The notes under the pieces were generated by a model, which was not told the DNA's origin, did no database searches, and saw only the letters and a program-made list of their open reading frames with translations. The translations under genes were made by a program, and so were the position numbers. DNA of 64,000 nucleotides from a virus. This document shows positions 37,431 through 46,200 of this stretch, piece by piece. The stretch is taken from positions 1-64,000 of IMG/VR virus record IMGVR_UViG_3300045741_000389. One strand, given 5' to 3'. The first letter of the stretch is position 1. Each line of letters starts with the position of its first letter.

Positions 37431-37826
37431 GTGACGCGCATTCAACGTCCTGCGCTCTTCGTCACAGACATCCCCGGTGTGTATCGCAATCGCTCCGGGG
37501 TTTTCTGCAATGAGAAGGGTGTGTCGCTGTCGTTCGCTGAGCTGAAGGAAGCGGACGCTGAGCGCTGGGTCGAAGTGCTCGGCCACGCACCGACGTCGCC
37601 TGCTGAGCTGCTGAAGGGCATCGCGCTCGACCCACGCGCGCCGTTCGATGTGCGCATGAAGGCGGCCCAGCAGGCTGCTCCGTACTACGACATGCGCATG
37701 CCGTTGCGCATCGACGGCAACGTGAAGACCAACACGGGCCTGGACATGGCTGCGCTGGCGAAGATGAGCAAGGAGAAGCGCGAGTCGCTGCTCAAGCTGC
37801 TCAAGGAAGCAGGAGTGGAGCTGTGA
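37431..37826 (+). CDS. Probable terminase small subunit
   Basis: 131 residues from GTG 37431; the frame is open to a GTG at 37344, but neither start has a clear ribosome site. PGVYRNRSGVFCNEKGVSLS, a helical ALDPRAPFDVRMKAAQQAAP segment and LRIDGNVKTNTGLDMAALAK match the C-terminal half of small terminase-like proteins. It lies two genes upstream of the large subunit in an unbroken overlap series. Assignment rests on this position plus the motif style. Confidence 0.6.
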   Translation: MTRIQRPALFVTDIPGVYRNRSGVFCNEKGVSLSFAELKEADAERWVEVLGHAPTSPAELLKGIALDPRAPFDVRMKAAQQAAPYYDMRMPLRIDGNVKTNTGLDMAALAKMSKEKRESLLKLLKEAGVEL

Positions 37827-38008
37827 GCGCAGAGCACTTCGTGCCACAGCCCGGCGCTGTGCGCTACTTCGACGAGGAGCGCAACACCTGGCAGTGTGCT
37901 AACCCGCGTGACATGATGTTCAGCACTGTGACCATGCTCGCCACGGAGTACTGGGCGGACAGCTGGCGCCCCATCTTCGACAACGCTGACAGCGAGGTTG
38001 AGAAGTGA
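37823..38008 (+). CDS. Small hypothetical protein between terminase genes
   Basis: 61 residues from GTG 37823, overlapping the upstream stop as GTGA and the terminase start by 4 bases. AVRYFDEERNTWQCANPRDM and LATEYWADSWRPIF are the main segments. No family recognised; the two overlaps argue that it is expressed. Confidence 0.6.
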   Translation: MSAEHFVPQPGAVRYFDEERNTWQCANPRDMMFSTVTMLATEYWADSWRPIFDNADSEVEK

Positions 38009-39645
38009 CACCCGACGTTGCGCAGATCGCAGCGCGTGGTGGCGTGCTCAACCTGCGCAGCATGGCGCTGCAGATTGAGGCCTCGCTGCTCAGTGAGTCG
38101 CTCTACGAGTTTGCGAAGGCAGCGTGGCACATCGTCGAGCCAGGCGTTGCGTTCCGCGACAACTGGCACCTTCACGTGATCTGCTCCCACCTCGAGGCAG
38201 TCAGCCACGGGGTGATTCGCAACCTGATTATCAACATCCCGCCACGCAGCATGAAGTCGCTGCTGGTCAGCGTGCTGTGGCCTGCGTGGCAGTGGACCTG
38301 GAAGCCTACGCACAAGTGGCTGTTCAGCAGCTACGGGCAGGCGCTGGCCACGCGCGACGCGCTGAAGACGCGGCGCCTGCTGCAGAGCACGTGGTACCAA
38401 GAGCGCTGGGGTGCGCTGAGCGAGTGGGAGCAGCGCTTCAAGCTCACCGGCGACCAGAACCAGAAGATGCGCTACGAGAACGACCGCCTCGGCTACCGCA
38501 TCAGCACCTCGGTCGGCGGGCTCGGCACTGGCGAAGGTGGCGACACCGTGGTGGTGGACGACCCACACAACGTCGAGGAAGCGGAGTCCGACGCTGTGCG
38601 TGAGAGCACGTGCACGTGGTGGTTCGAGACGATGAGCACACGGGGCAACGACCCCGAGCGCGTGGCGAAGGTGATCGTGATGCAGCGTGTGCACGAGAAG
38701 GACCTCACTGCGCAGTGCCTGGAGCGCGGTGGCTACGACCACCTGTGCCTCCCCATGGAGTACGAGTCGGACCACCCGACGCTGAGCAGCACCGCCCTCG
38801 GCTTCAAGGACCCTCGCAAGGACGAGGGAGCGCTTCTCTGGCCTGGGCGCTTCACGGCCAAGGCACTAGCTGACCTGAAGACCAGCCTCGGCGAGTACGG
38901 CACGGCCGGCCAGCTGCAGCAGCGCCCCACGCCGCGCGGCGGCGGCATGTTCAAGAAGGAGCACCTGAAGTTGTGGCCTGCGGACAAGGAGCTGCCGGGC
39001 CTGCTCTTCGTGCTGCAGAGCTACGACACCGCGTTCACCGACAAGACCACCAACGACCCGTGCGCTGCAATCTCGCTTGGCGTTTTCGAGCTCAACGGTA
39101 AGCGTCGGCTGCTGCTGATGGACGCGTGGAGCGATTGGCTGCGCTACTCCGCGCTGCGCCGCCGCGTGGTCAAGGACTGGGGTACGCGGTACGGTGGCGA
39201 TGCGAAACAGCGCGTGCCGCCGCGCAGGCCCGACGCGCTGCTGGTGGAGAACAAGAGCAGCGGCATCAGCATCATTCAGGACCTCCACGAAGCCAGCATC
39301 CCCGCACAGAAGTACAACCCTGGCGACGCAGACAAGACCGCACGGGCCGAGCGCGTGATGCCGTTGTATGAGATGGGCGTGCTCTACGTGCCCGAGACCA
39401 AGCAGGCCAAGCCCGGAGCGCGCTGGATCGAGACTTTTGCCACGTGGGCTCAGCCCTTCGTGACACAGCTAACGAAGTTCGCTCCCGGTGTGTCGGGGCA
39501 CGACGACTACGTGGACACGTTGACACAAGCGCTGATCTTCTTGAAGGACGGCGGATGGCTCGACAGCCCGGAAGGGTACGTCGACGACGAGGAGCCTTCG
39601 GCCGCGTACGGCACGAAGCGCAAGAGCAACCCTTACGGAGAGTGA
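38005..39645 (+). CDS. terL: Terminase large subunit
   Basis: 546 residues from GTG 38005 (GTGA overlap). ATPase: NIPPRSMKSLLVSVLWPAW (Walker A-like, about residues 78-85), VVVDDPHNVEEAESDA (Walker B). Nuclease: SYDTAFTDKTTNDPCAAISL (first acidic residue of the RNase H-like site) and later VENKSSGISIIQDL and PGVSGHDDYVDTLTQAL. This is the motor that packages the genome through the portal. The PPRSMKS box is typical of phages with P22- or T7-like tails and of many environmental phages. Confidence 0.95.
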   Translation: MTPDVAQIAARGGVLNLRSMALQIEASLLSESLYEFAKAAWHIVEPGVAFRDNWHLHVICSHLEAVSHGVIRNLIINIPPRSMKSLLVSVLWPAWQWTWKPTHKWLFSSYGQALATRDALKTRRLLQSTWYQERWGALSEWEQRFKLTGDQNQKMRYENDRLGYRISTSVGGLGTGEGGDTVVVDDPHNVEEAESDAVRESTCTWWFETMSTRGNDPERVAKVIVMQRVHEKDLTAQCLERGGYDHLCLPMEYESDHPTLSSTALGFKDPRKDEGALLWPGRFTAKALADLKTSLGEYGTAGQLQQRPTPRGGGMFKKEHLKLWPADKELPGLLFVLQSYDTAFTDKTTNDPCAAISLGVFELNGKRRLLLMDAWSDWLRYSALRRRVVKDWGTRYGGDAKQRVPPRRPDALLVENKSSGISIIQDLHEASIPAQKYNPGDADKTARAERVMPLYEMGVLYVPETKQAKPGARWIETFATWAQPFVTQLTKFAPGVSGHDDYVDTLTQALIFLKDGGWLDSPEGYVDDEEPSAAYGTKRKSNPYGE

Positions 39646-39647
39646 GT

Positions 39648-40343
39648 ATGAAAGACTTCGGTGCCTGGTTCAACGAGCTGCAGCCTCCGCCCGGGGTGCA
39701 GCAGGCCGAGCAGACGCGCGCGGCGCAGGGTGCGGCGAGCTGGGTCGTCAACGACCCCTACCTCAGTGTCGACGCACTGATGGGTGGCTGCTTGGCGCCG
39801 GGTCAGCTCATTTCCTGCGTGGCGCAGCAGCAGCAGTACGATCTGTTCTTTCAGCCGCAGACGCCTCGACCCCGCGAGCGCGCGCACGTGGTACTGCACG
39901 GCGACGCGCTCAGCCCGCAGGTGTTCAACGAGGAATGCACCTTCGACGACGTCAGCCGCTGGCTGCAGCGCGCAGTGGCGCAGCGCTGGGAGGTCTACCC
40001 GATGGACATGGTCAGCGCGAGCCAGCCCATGAAGGTCCCCAGCGGCTGCCCCGTCGAGGTGCACGCCCAGACCTTCGGGCTGCTCACGGCGCTCGATAAC
40101 GCCAAGCAGGCCACGTCCTGGGCCGCGCTGCAGCTGGCGCAACGTCTCTGGGGTGATTTGCAGAACGCGTGGCCCGTGGGCATGTTGGTGCTGTGGCGCA
40201 CGCGGCCGCAGGTCCTCTACGACAAGTTGACTGGTCATCTTGGCATCCGGCTGCGTCTGGCAGGCTGGCAGCCACCCCAGAGCGGATGCCGCGTGCACGT
40301 TGCCGAAGGCGAACGCTTCCCCACCATCAAGGACCTCGCATGA
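39648..40343 (+). CDS. Hypothetical protein downstream of terminase
   Basis: 231 residues from ATG 39648, with GGAGAG upstream. MKDFGAWFNELQPPPGVQQA starts the protein, then LMGGCLAPGQLISCVAQQQQ and a mixed alpha/beta body (FDDVSRWLQRAVAQRWEVYP). Not recognised. It ends in an ATGA overlap with the next gene. Confidence 0.5.
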   Translation: MKDFGAWFNELQPPPGVQQAEQTRAAQGAASWVVNDPYLSVDALMGGCLAPGQLISCVAQQQQYDLFFQPQTPRPRERAHVVLHGDALSPQVFNEECTFDDVSRWLQRAVAQRWEVYPMDMVSASQPMKVPSGCPVEVHAQTFGLLTALDNAKQATSWAALQLAQRLWGDLQNAWPVGMLVLWRTRPQVLYDKLTGHLGIRLRLAGWQPPQSGCRVHVAEGERFPTIKDLA

Positions 40344-40609
40344 CCACTCCTAGCATCGGTCGTACCGTCATCTATCGCTGGAACCAATCGACCAACGGCG
40401 CTGACCGACACCCTGCCGTGATCACGCGCGTGTGGGGGCCTGCGATGGTCAACCTGATGGTTTTCTTCGACGCCGCTGTACCACGCCCTGAGACCTCGGT
40501 CACGCTATTCAACGATGAGTGGGAAGCGGACGAGTACATCAAGCAGCGGCTCGAGCACGAAGGGCCAAGCGCCGCGTACCGTTGCGCACACTTCCCGACG
40601 AAGGTGTGA
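40340..40609 (+). CDS. Small conserved-looking phage protein
   Basis: 89 residues from ATG 40340, overlapping the previous stop as ATGA. GRTVIYRWNQSTNGADRHPA followed by VWGPAMVNLMVFFDAAVPRP is a small beta-barrel-like pattern repeatedly seen in phage structural regions. Function unknown. Confidence 0.6.
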   Translation: MTTPSIGRTVIYRWNQSTNGADRHPAVITRVWGPAMVNLMVFFDAAVPRPETSVTLFNDEWEADEYIKQRLEHEGPSAAYRCAHFPTKV

Positions 40610-40611
40610 CC

Positions 40612-40677
40612 ATGAATGTCTTCTGGGCCTTCGTGCTCATCCTCTTCCTCGGCTGGCTCAACGACGTACTGTCATGA
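40612..40677 (+). CDS. 21-residue membrane micropeptide
   Basis: ATG 40612 to TGA 40677 encodes 21 residues, almost wholly hydrophobic (NVFWAFVLILFLGWL, then NDVLS). The start lies two bases after the upstream stop and its own stop overlaps the next ATG (ATGA). This fits a coupled tiny membrane peptide; too short for ordinary gene calling. Confidence 0.5.
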   Translation: MNVFWAFVLILFLGWLNDVLS

Positions 40678-41180
40678 CCTCCGTGCGCGTCCCCGGCTCG
40701 CTGAGCGCCATGGGCTACCTGGGGTGCTTCACCCCGGCCACGCTTCCGTTGGCTTCGAACTACCCGCTGCAGTTCGTGTTCATCGAGAAGACGGCAGGCT
40801 CTTCGCTCGGTGACTTCTACTACTCCGACGGCGTGCGCTGGGTGTCGGCCACGGGCCTGGCCTTCGCGTGGCGTGACACCGCACTAACTTCGGAGACGTT
40901 GGGCACCTCGGACCTGAACAACGGCATCAACTTCACTGCTGGCAGCGCCGTGACGCTGACGATACCGAACGACTCAGTGCTCACCACGGCGCAGGACGGC
41001 GACTCGGTGCTGCTGCTGCAGAGCGGCGCAGCGCAGGTCAGCGTGGCAGCGGGCGCAGGCACCACGCTGCTGGTGCGCACCGCGCTGGGTGGATCGAAGA
41101 CGGCTGGGCAGTACGCAATCGCAACGCTGATCAAGAAGGGCGCCAGCACCTGGGTGCTCTGCGGGGACATCAGCGGATGA
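40674..41180 (+). CDS. Beta-rich virion appendage protein
   Basis: 168 residues from ATG 40674. SAMGYLGCFTPATLPLASNY, FYYSDGVRWVSATGLAFAWR and VTLTIPNDSVLTTAQDGDSV show a small beta-sandwich, with ALGGSKTAGQYAIATLIKKG at the end. The pattern resembles short distal domains of tail fibres or decoration proteins. It overlaps the LamG gene by 4 bases, suggesting the two work together. Confidence 0.45.
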   Translation: MTSVRVPGSLSAMGYLGCFTPATLPLASNYPLQFVFIEKTAGSSLGDFYYSDGVRWVSATGLAFAWRDTALTSETLGTSDLNNGINFTAGSAVTLTIPNDSVLTTAQDGDSVLLLQSGAAQVSVAAGAGTTLLVRTALGGSKTAGQYAIATLIKKGASTWVLCGDISG

Positions 41181-41908
41181 ACGGGCTGGCGACTCGGGCC
41201 GGTGCACGCATCCCCCACGCGGGGGACCGCTATGGCTCGGACGTCATCCTACTCTGGCACGGCGAGGGCACGAATGGCGGCACGACGATCACCGACTCGT
41301 CGCTGTTCAACCACAACCCGCCGACGACGCAGATCGCAGTCACCACCAGCACCACGCAGTTCAAGTACGGGTTGGCTTCAGCTGCGTTCAACGCGGGGAG
41401 CGGCAGCTTCGCCGAGTACACCGCCACCAGCGAGTGGCTCGACGGCACGAAGGACTGGACCAAGGAGGGGTGGATCTACCCCACGGCGGTCGACGCCACG
41501 CGGCGCAGCATCTTCGACTTCCGCTTCGATGGCTCGGGCAGCGGCACCGCGTTTGCCATGGACTTCATCGCTGGCGCGTTGCGCTTCGAGATTGGAGTGG
41601 GGAGCAGCCTCTTCAGTATCACCGGCACCGCTCCCACCGTCAACACCTGGCAGCACGTGGCCTTCGTACGCGACGGCAACTCGCTGCGCTACTACCTGAA
41701 CGGTGTGCAGCAGGCGTCTCGCAGCGACCTGGCCGGGGGCTCCATGAACGACAAGTCGGCGACCGCCAAGGTGCGCATCGGTCGCCGCAACGACGGTGCA
41801 CAGAACTACGATGGATGGATGGACGAGGTGCGCTTCACTCGTAACATCTGCCGCTACCCCGGAGGTACCACCTTCACCCCGCCGAGCGGGCCATTCCCTA
41901 ATCCATGA
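41177..41908 (+). CDS. LamG/concanavalin-like jelly-roll protein
   Basis: 243 residues from ATG 41177. DVILLWHGEGTNGGTTITDS, FAEYTATSEWLDGTKDWTKE, GWIYPTAVDATRRSIFDFRF, WQHVAFVRDGNSLRYYLNGV and YDGWMDEVRFTRNICRY form the classic LamG-like lectin jelly roll. Likely a host glycan-binding appendage or tail decoration. Overlaps neighbours by 4 bases each side. Confidence 0.85.
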   Translation: MNGLATRAGARIPHAGDRYGSDVILLWHGEGTNGGTTITDSSLFNHNPPTTQIAVTTSTTQFKYGLASAAFNAGSGSFAEYTATSEWLDGTKDWTKEGWIYPTAVDATRRSIFDFRFDGSGSGTAFAMDFIAGALRFEIGVGSSLFSITGTAPTVNTWQHVAFVRDGNSLRYYLNGVQQASRSDLAGGSMNDKSATAKVRIGRRNDGAQNYDGWMDEVRFTRNICRYPGGTTFTPPSGPFPNP

Positions 41909-42135
41909 TCGCTATGACCAGCATGACCAGCAACCCAGACAGTGGGGCGTTACCCTTGGACGGCGCGCCAGACCTCAACGAAGACGAGCGTCTGGCGTTG
42001 CGCCGGCTGCTACGTGACCAGGAACGCAACACCTGGGCGCTGCGTCAGGCGCGGTGGATTGTGCCCGTTATTGTCAGCATGGTGATCGGCGTCTATCACT
42101 TCATTGACTGGTTGGTCAAGCACTACAAGCCATGA
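41905..42135 (+). CDS. Holin-like single-span membrane protein
   Basis: 76 residues from ATG 41905. An acidic N-terminal region (APDLNEDERLALRRLLRDQE) precedes one transmembrane helix (WIVPVIVSMVIGVYHFIDWL) and a basic tail (VKHYKP). This matches small class III-like holins or other phage membrane factors. It sits upstream of an exported Cys-rich protein, a position where a lysis cassette would be expected. Confidence 0.5.
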   Translation: MIAMTSMTSNPDSGALPLDGAPDLNEDERLALRRLLRDQERNTWALRQARWIVPVIVSMVIGVYHFIDWLVKHYKP

Positions 42136-42848
42136 GCATGCCCAAGATCTACGCCTTGTGGGCGCTGCGCCTGATCCTCGTTGTGTTGGTGCTTGCGCTG
42201 CTGCTACCGTTGCATGCGTTGGCATGGTGCACGATGCCGCCGCCGGCCAATCCGTCTCCCCTTCCGCCCGTGCAAGTCGCGTTCAGCCCCGTCATGTGCT
42301 GGCCGTCTGCGGCGGGCATCAGTGGCAGCGGGCGCGGTTACCTGCAGAAGGACATCCCTGCCGTGCCCGGCGCCACCGCGATGGGTGGATCGGCGTGGGG
42401 GTGGTGGTGCCAGAAACCCGACCTCACATGGGCACCGCAGAGCATTGCGTGCCTGGACAAGTATTGCCCGGCCACCGCACTTGTTGCAGTGCGATCCGCG
42501 CTGGCGGCCTCGTCTCCCGGTGCCGCTGTGCAGGCGATGATCGACACCTATTCGGTCAAGGTCACTGACTGGTCCGAGATCAACGACTACAACTGCCTGC
42601 ATGTGAACATGCTGGCGGCGCTGCAGGCCACGAAGCCCGACGCTGCTGCGCCGACCGTCTACAAGGTGCCTCCGGGTGGTAGTGCAGTCTACCCTCTGGT
42701 GAACGGCAAGCCGGGGTTGGCAATCGCTGGCAAGCGCGCGCCGGGCAGCGCACTGTGCGGGACGCCGCTGGTGGCCGCATACGGGTTCACCTACGGACCC
42801 TACACGGGCAGTGCACCCAACGAGGTGGCGGTCTGCCAGAAGCAATGA
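42132..42848 (+). CDS. Exported Cys-rich protein, unknown function
   Basis: 238 residues from ATG 42132. Residues 8-32 are a signal peptide (LWALRLILVVLVLALLLPLH, cleavage near ALA-W). At least eight Cys follow, many in pairs (WCTMPPP, VMCWPS, WWCQKP, CLDKYCPATA). Disulfide bonding in the periplasm is likely. No lysozyme, amidase or peptidase motif is evident. Could be a lysis factor or a virion-associated exported protein. Confidence 0.5.
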   Translation: MSMPKIYALWALRLILVVLVLALLLPLHALAWCTMPPPANPSPLPPVQVAFSPVMCWPSAAGISGSGRGYLQKDIPAVPGATAMGGSAWGWWCQKPDLTWAPQSIACLDKYCPATALVAVRSALAASSPGAAVQAMIDTYSVKVTDWSEINDYNCLHVNMLAALQATKPDAAAPTVYKVPPGGSAVYPLVNGKPGLAIAGKRAPGSALCGTPLVAAYGFTYGPYTGSAPNEVAVCQKQ

Positions 42849-43237
42849 ACGTCGATATCACGATCAACCACGTGGTCACTGCGCCGGGGCTCGAGGCGCT
42901 GCTGACTTCTTTCAATCTCGGGCTGCAAGGACTTCGCATGGACATCGCTACCCTCACCACCCAACTGCAGGCTGCTGCTGCCGAACTGAAGACAGCCAAC
43001 GCCACGCTCGGTGCCACCAACCTCGTGCTCGACAAGGTCACCGACGAGGAGACCGGCCTGTTGGTCAAGATCCAGACTCTGACCGATCTGCTGGGTACCG
43101 CGCAGACCCTGCCGCCCGAGACCCAGGCTGCGTTGGCCGATGTGGTCACCACCGTCGCTGACATCAAGGCCAGCGTCGCCGCCAACGCGGCCAAGGCCGG
43201 CGCCGCCGACGCCCTGGTGCCCGACACGCCGGTCTGA
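42845..43237 (+). CDS. Small coiled-coil protein
   Basis: 130 residues from ATG 42845, coupled by an ATGA overlap. Long amphipathic helix with regular Leu/Ala spacing (LEALLTSFNLGLQGLRMDIA, TLTTQLQAAAAELKTANATL) and a second helix ending ADIKASVAANAAKAG. Trimeric coiled coil typical of fibre shafts or assembly proteins. No catalytic motif. Confidence 0.55.
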   Translation: MNVDITINHVVTAPGLEALLTSFNLGLQGLRMDIATLTTQLQAAAAELKTANATLGATNLVLDKVTDEETGLLVKIQTLTDLLGTAQTLPPETQAALADVVTTVADIKASVAANAAKAGAADALVPDTPV

Positions 43238-43251
43238 GCGAGTGAGCTGAG

Positions 43252-46200
43252 ATGCCCAGCAAGAGCGCCGCGCAGCACCGCTTGATGGAAGCGGTAGCCC
43301 ATGACCCTGGCTTCGCCAAACGGGTGGGCATCTCACAGTCTGTGGGGCGTGATTTTGCTGCGGCGGACCGAGCGCGCGGCTACGCAGGTGGTGGACTGGT
43401 TGAAAGCGCGCTCGAAGCGCTGGCCAAGATGCGCCGCGCGGAGCCGTTGGCAGCCGAAGCCGGCGCCACTGCGCTCAAGCTCCCGCCCAAGGAGTCTGCC
43501 GGTGCGCTGACGCAGCTGCTGCGCTCGCTGCCCGAGCGTGCAGGAAAGCTGGCCGCTGAAGGAGTCAGGCGCGGCGTTGAGGAAGGTCGGGGACCGCTGG
43601 CGGCGCTCAGGACCACGGTGGCGCCCCACTACGCGGTGAGGCCCAAGGGTGGCAACTTCAACGACCTGAACCTCGGCACGTATCTGGGCAACGAGGACAT
43701 GCGTGTCCCCGAGACCAAGTACGACCCTCCGTGGGGCACACACACCAACATCACACTCGGCGAAGGCGGCACTCGCAGCAAGTCCACCTCTGCCTGGGCC
43801 GAGACGCAGCTGGCCAACTACCTGCGCAAGGAGATTGGCAGCCCTTCGGACCCGCTGCTTCAGGTGGAGAAGGAGTACCCAGGGCTGCACCTTCCGCCCG
43901 ACGCGCTCGAGCCGGGCAGCACTTCGCACCGTGATGCGGAGCATGTGAATCGAACAATCGACGCTCTCAAATCCAGCAATTACATGCCTGTCAATGGGCG
44001 CTACGATGCGCACGCCAAGTCTCACATGGGGCTGACGGGCGAGCCGCTGACGCCGTGGGGGCGTTACAGCGACATCAGCCTGAAGTCGGAGTATCCCGAC
44101 CAACACCTGATGAACGACGTGAGCCAAGCGATGGACACGGGGACGTACCCGGAGGACATGGGTTGGCAGGCTGAGCGTCACCTGAAGCTGAACAGTACGC
44201 CGGCTGCGCAACTGCAAGAGCTGCTCAAGAATCCTGAGAACGCCTTCCTGAAGAAGTACGAGTGGCTGATCAACGCGGATCCCAAGACGAAGATCTGGGG
44301 TCTGCGCAACGAGAGCACCGACTCGCTGGGCTTCAGCCACGTGCTGGATTACCTTGAAGCGGCCCAACTGGCGCACGGCATGGGGAAGCAAGTAGCGCCC
44401 GAAGCGTTGCAGTTGCTGCGAAACGACCCCAACGCGCTGCGCGACGTAGGTCCTCAGGTTGGCAACGCGCTTCGTCTTCACGACGCGGGTCTTTCCATCG
44501 ACCCCGACAGCCTGAAGCGCCTCTCCGTCGCCGACGCAGTGCGCAGGACTGCGCAGTGGAACGAAATTCTGGCCAATCAAGGCATTCAAGGCAACGCGGA
44601 CCTTGCGCGTGGCATTGCCAGGGTTCACAAGGAGTACCCTGAGGGCATGCGTTGGGTGGAGCTGGGCAAGCCAGAGACGAAGGAGCTGCCTGAAGGCTAC
44701 AAGGTGGTGGAGTACACGCCAGGGCGGTTCGCTGTGCAGAGCCCGGTTAACGGATATATCACGGCTGCGGATACAGCTGAGGAGGCCCTTAAGCGTGGTC
44801 TAGAACACATCGCTGAGCAGGATCTGGAAGTCGGCCTCAACGCCGAGGGCTCCGCAATGGGCCACTGTGTGGGCGGCTACTGCGACGATGTGGCCAGTCG
44901 AGGCACGAAGATCTACTCGCTGCGCGATAAGAACAACAACCCGCACGTGACGGTGGAGGTGCGAGGTGGTCGCCCAGAGACGCAGCCTGAGATGGAAGAA
45001 CTGGACGACTTCATCGGGTTGAACTCGCCCTACGAGCGCGAAGCTCAGGCTCGGCTGGGCGACGACGCCAAGCCTATCGACTGGCTGCGTGACGTGGCTG
45101 CCAACCACCCCTTTCCCATCACTCGGCGTGATGCTGCAGACAGGTTGAAGCAGTACGAAGCACAACCTGCGAACATCATACAGATCAAGGGCAAGTCCAA
45201 CGCCGCGCCGGTGGAGAAGTACCTCCCGTACGTCCAGGACTTTGTGAAGAGTGGGCAGTGGGGCCGTGTGGGTGATCTGCAGAACAGTGGACTTAACCAC
45301 GTGGCAGACTCGGCGACACTTGGGCCGTTGACGATCAAGCCGGGTTATTACACTGACGCTGAGCTGGCCGACCTGGCGCGTCAGTCAAACACCAACGCCA
45401 CGCCGGAAGGGATTCAGAACTGGGTTGATATGGTCAAGCGGCGCGGGCGGGTCGGCTTCGCCGAAGGTGGCTCAGTGCCCAGCCTCGAAGAGCTGCGCGC
45501 TCGGGGCGAAGAGACCGCACGCAATCGGCAATCTCCCGGTCTGCTGAACACGCTCAAGTTCCTGGCTGATTCCGTCACCAACGTCGGCCGTGGCGTGGTC
45601 GGCGCCACCGGGGGCATGCCTGGTGAGCTTGAGCGCCTGGGCGTGGCGGCTGGGCACTACGCAGCGGCGCCGAAGCATCCTGAAGGCCGCATTGCCGGCG
45701 CGCTCGAAGCGTTGCACAAGGCGGGTCAGGACAAGATGCTTTTCCCGTCGATCAGTGAGGTCACTCACGCACTACCCCAGGGTACGCGGCTGCTGGGCGC
45801 TCCGGAGCCCGAGTACAACGCTCTCACCTCCCTCGGCGAATTCGCCCCTTTGCCCCCTGCTGCTGCTTACCGAGCGGTCAAGCCAGTAGTCGGCGCTGCG
45901 GGCAAGCTAGCTGCTGAGGGGATCAGGCGAGGCGTCGAGGAAGGACGCGGACCGCTTGGGTTGCTTCAAAAGACTTTGTCACCCAACTACGCCATAAGAC
46001 CCAGGGGCGGCAACTACCACGACAAGTCGCTCGACACCTACCTCGGCCACATCATGCCCGAGGGCGCTGGGCCGGACGACCCCACCAACAAGTGGCTGCT
46101 GACTCAGCTGCGCAACTACATTCGCAAGGATCTGGGCTCGCCGACCGACCCGCTGCTGCAGGTTGAGAAGGAGTATCCGAATCTGCATCTGCCTGAAGGT

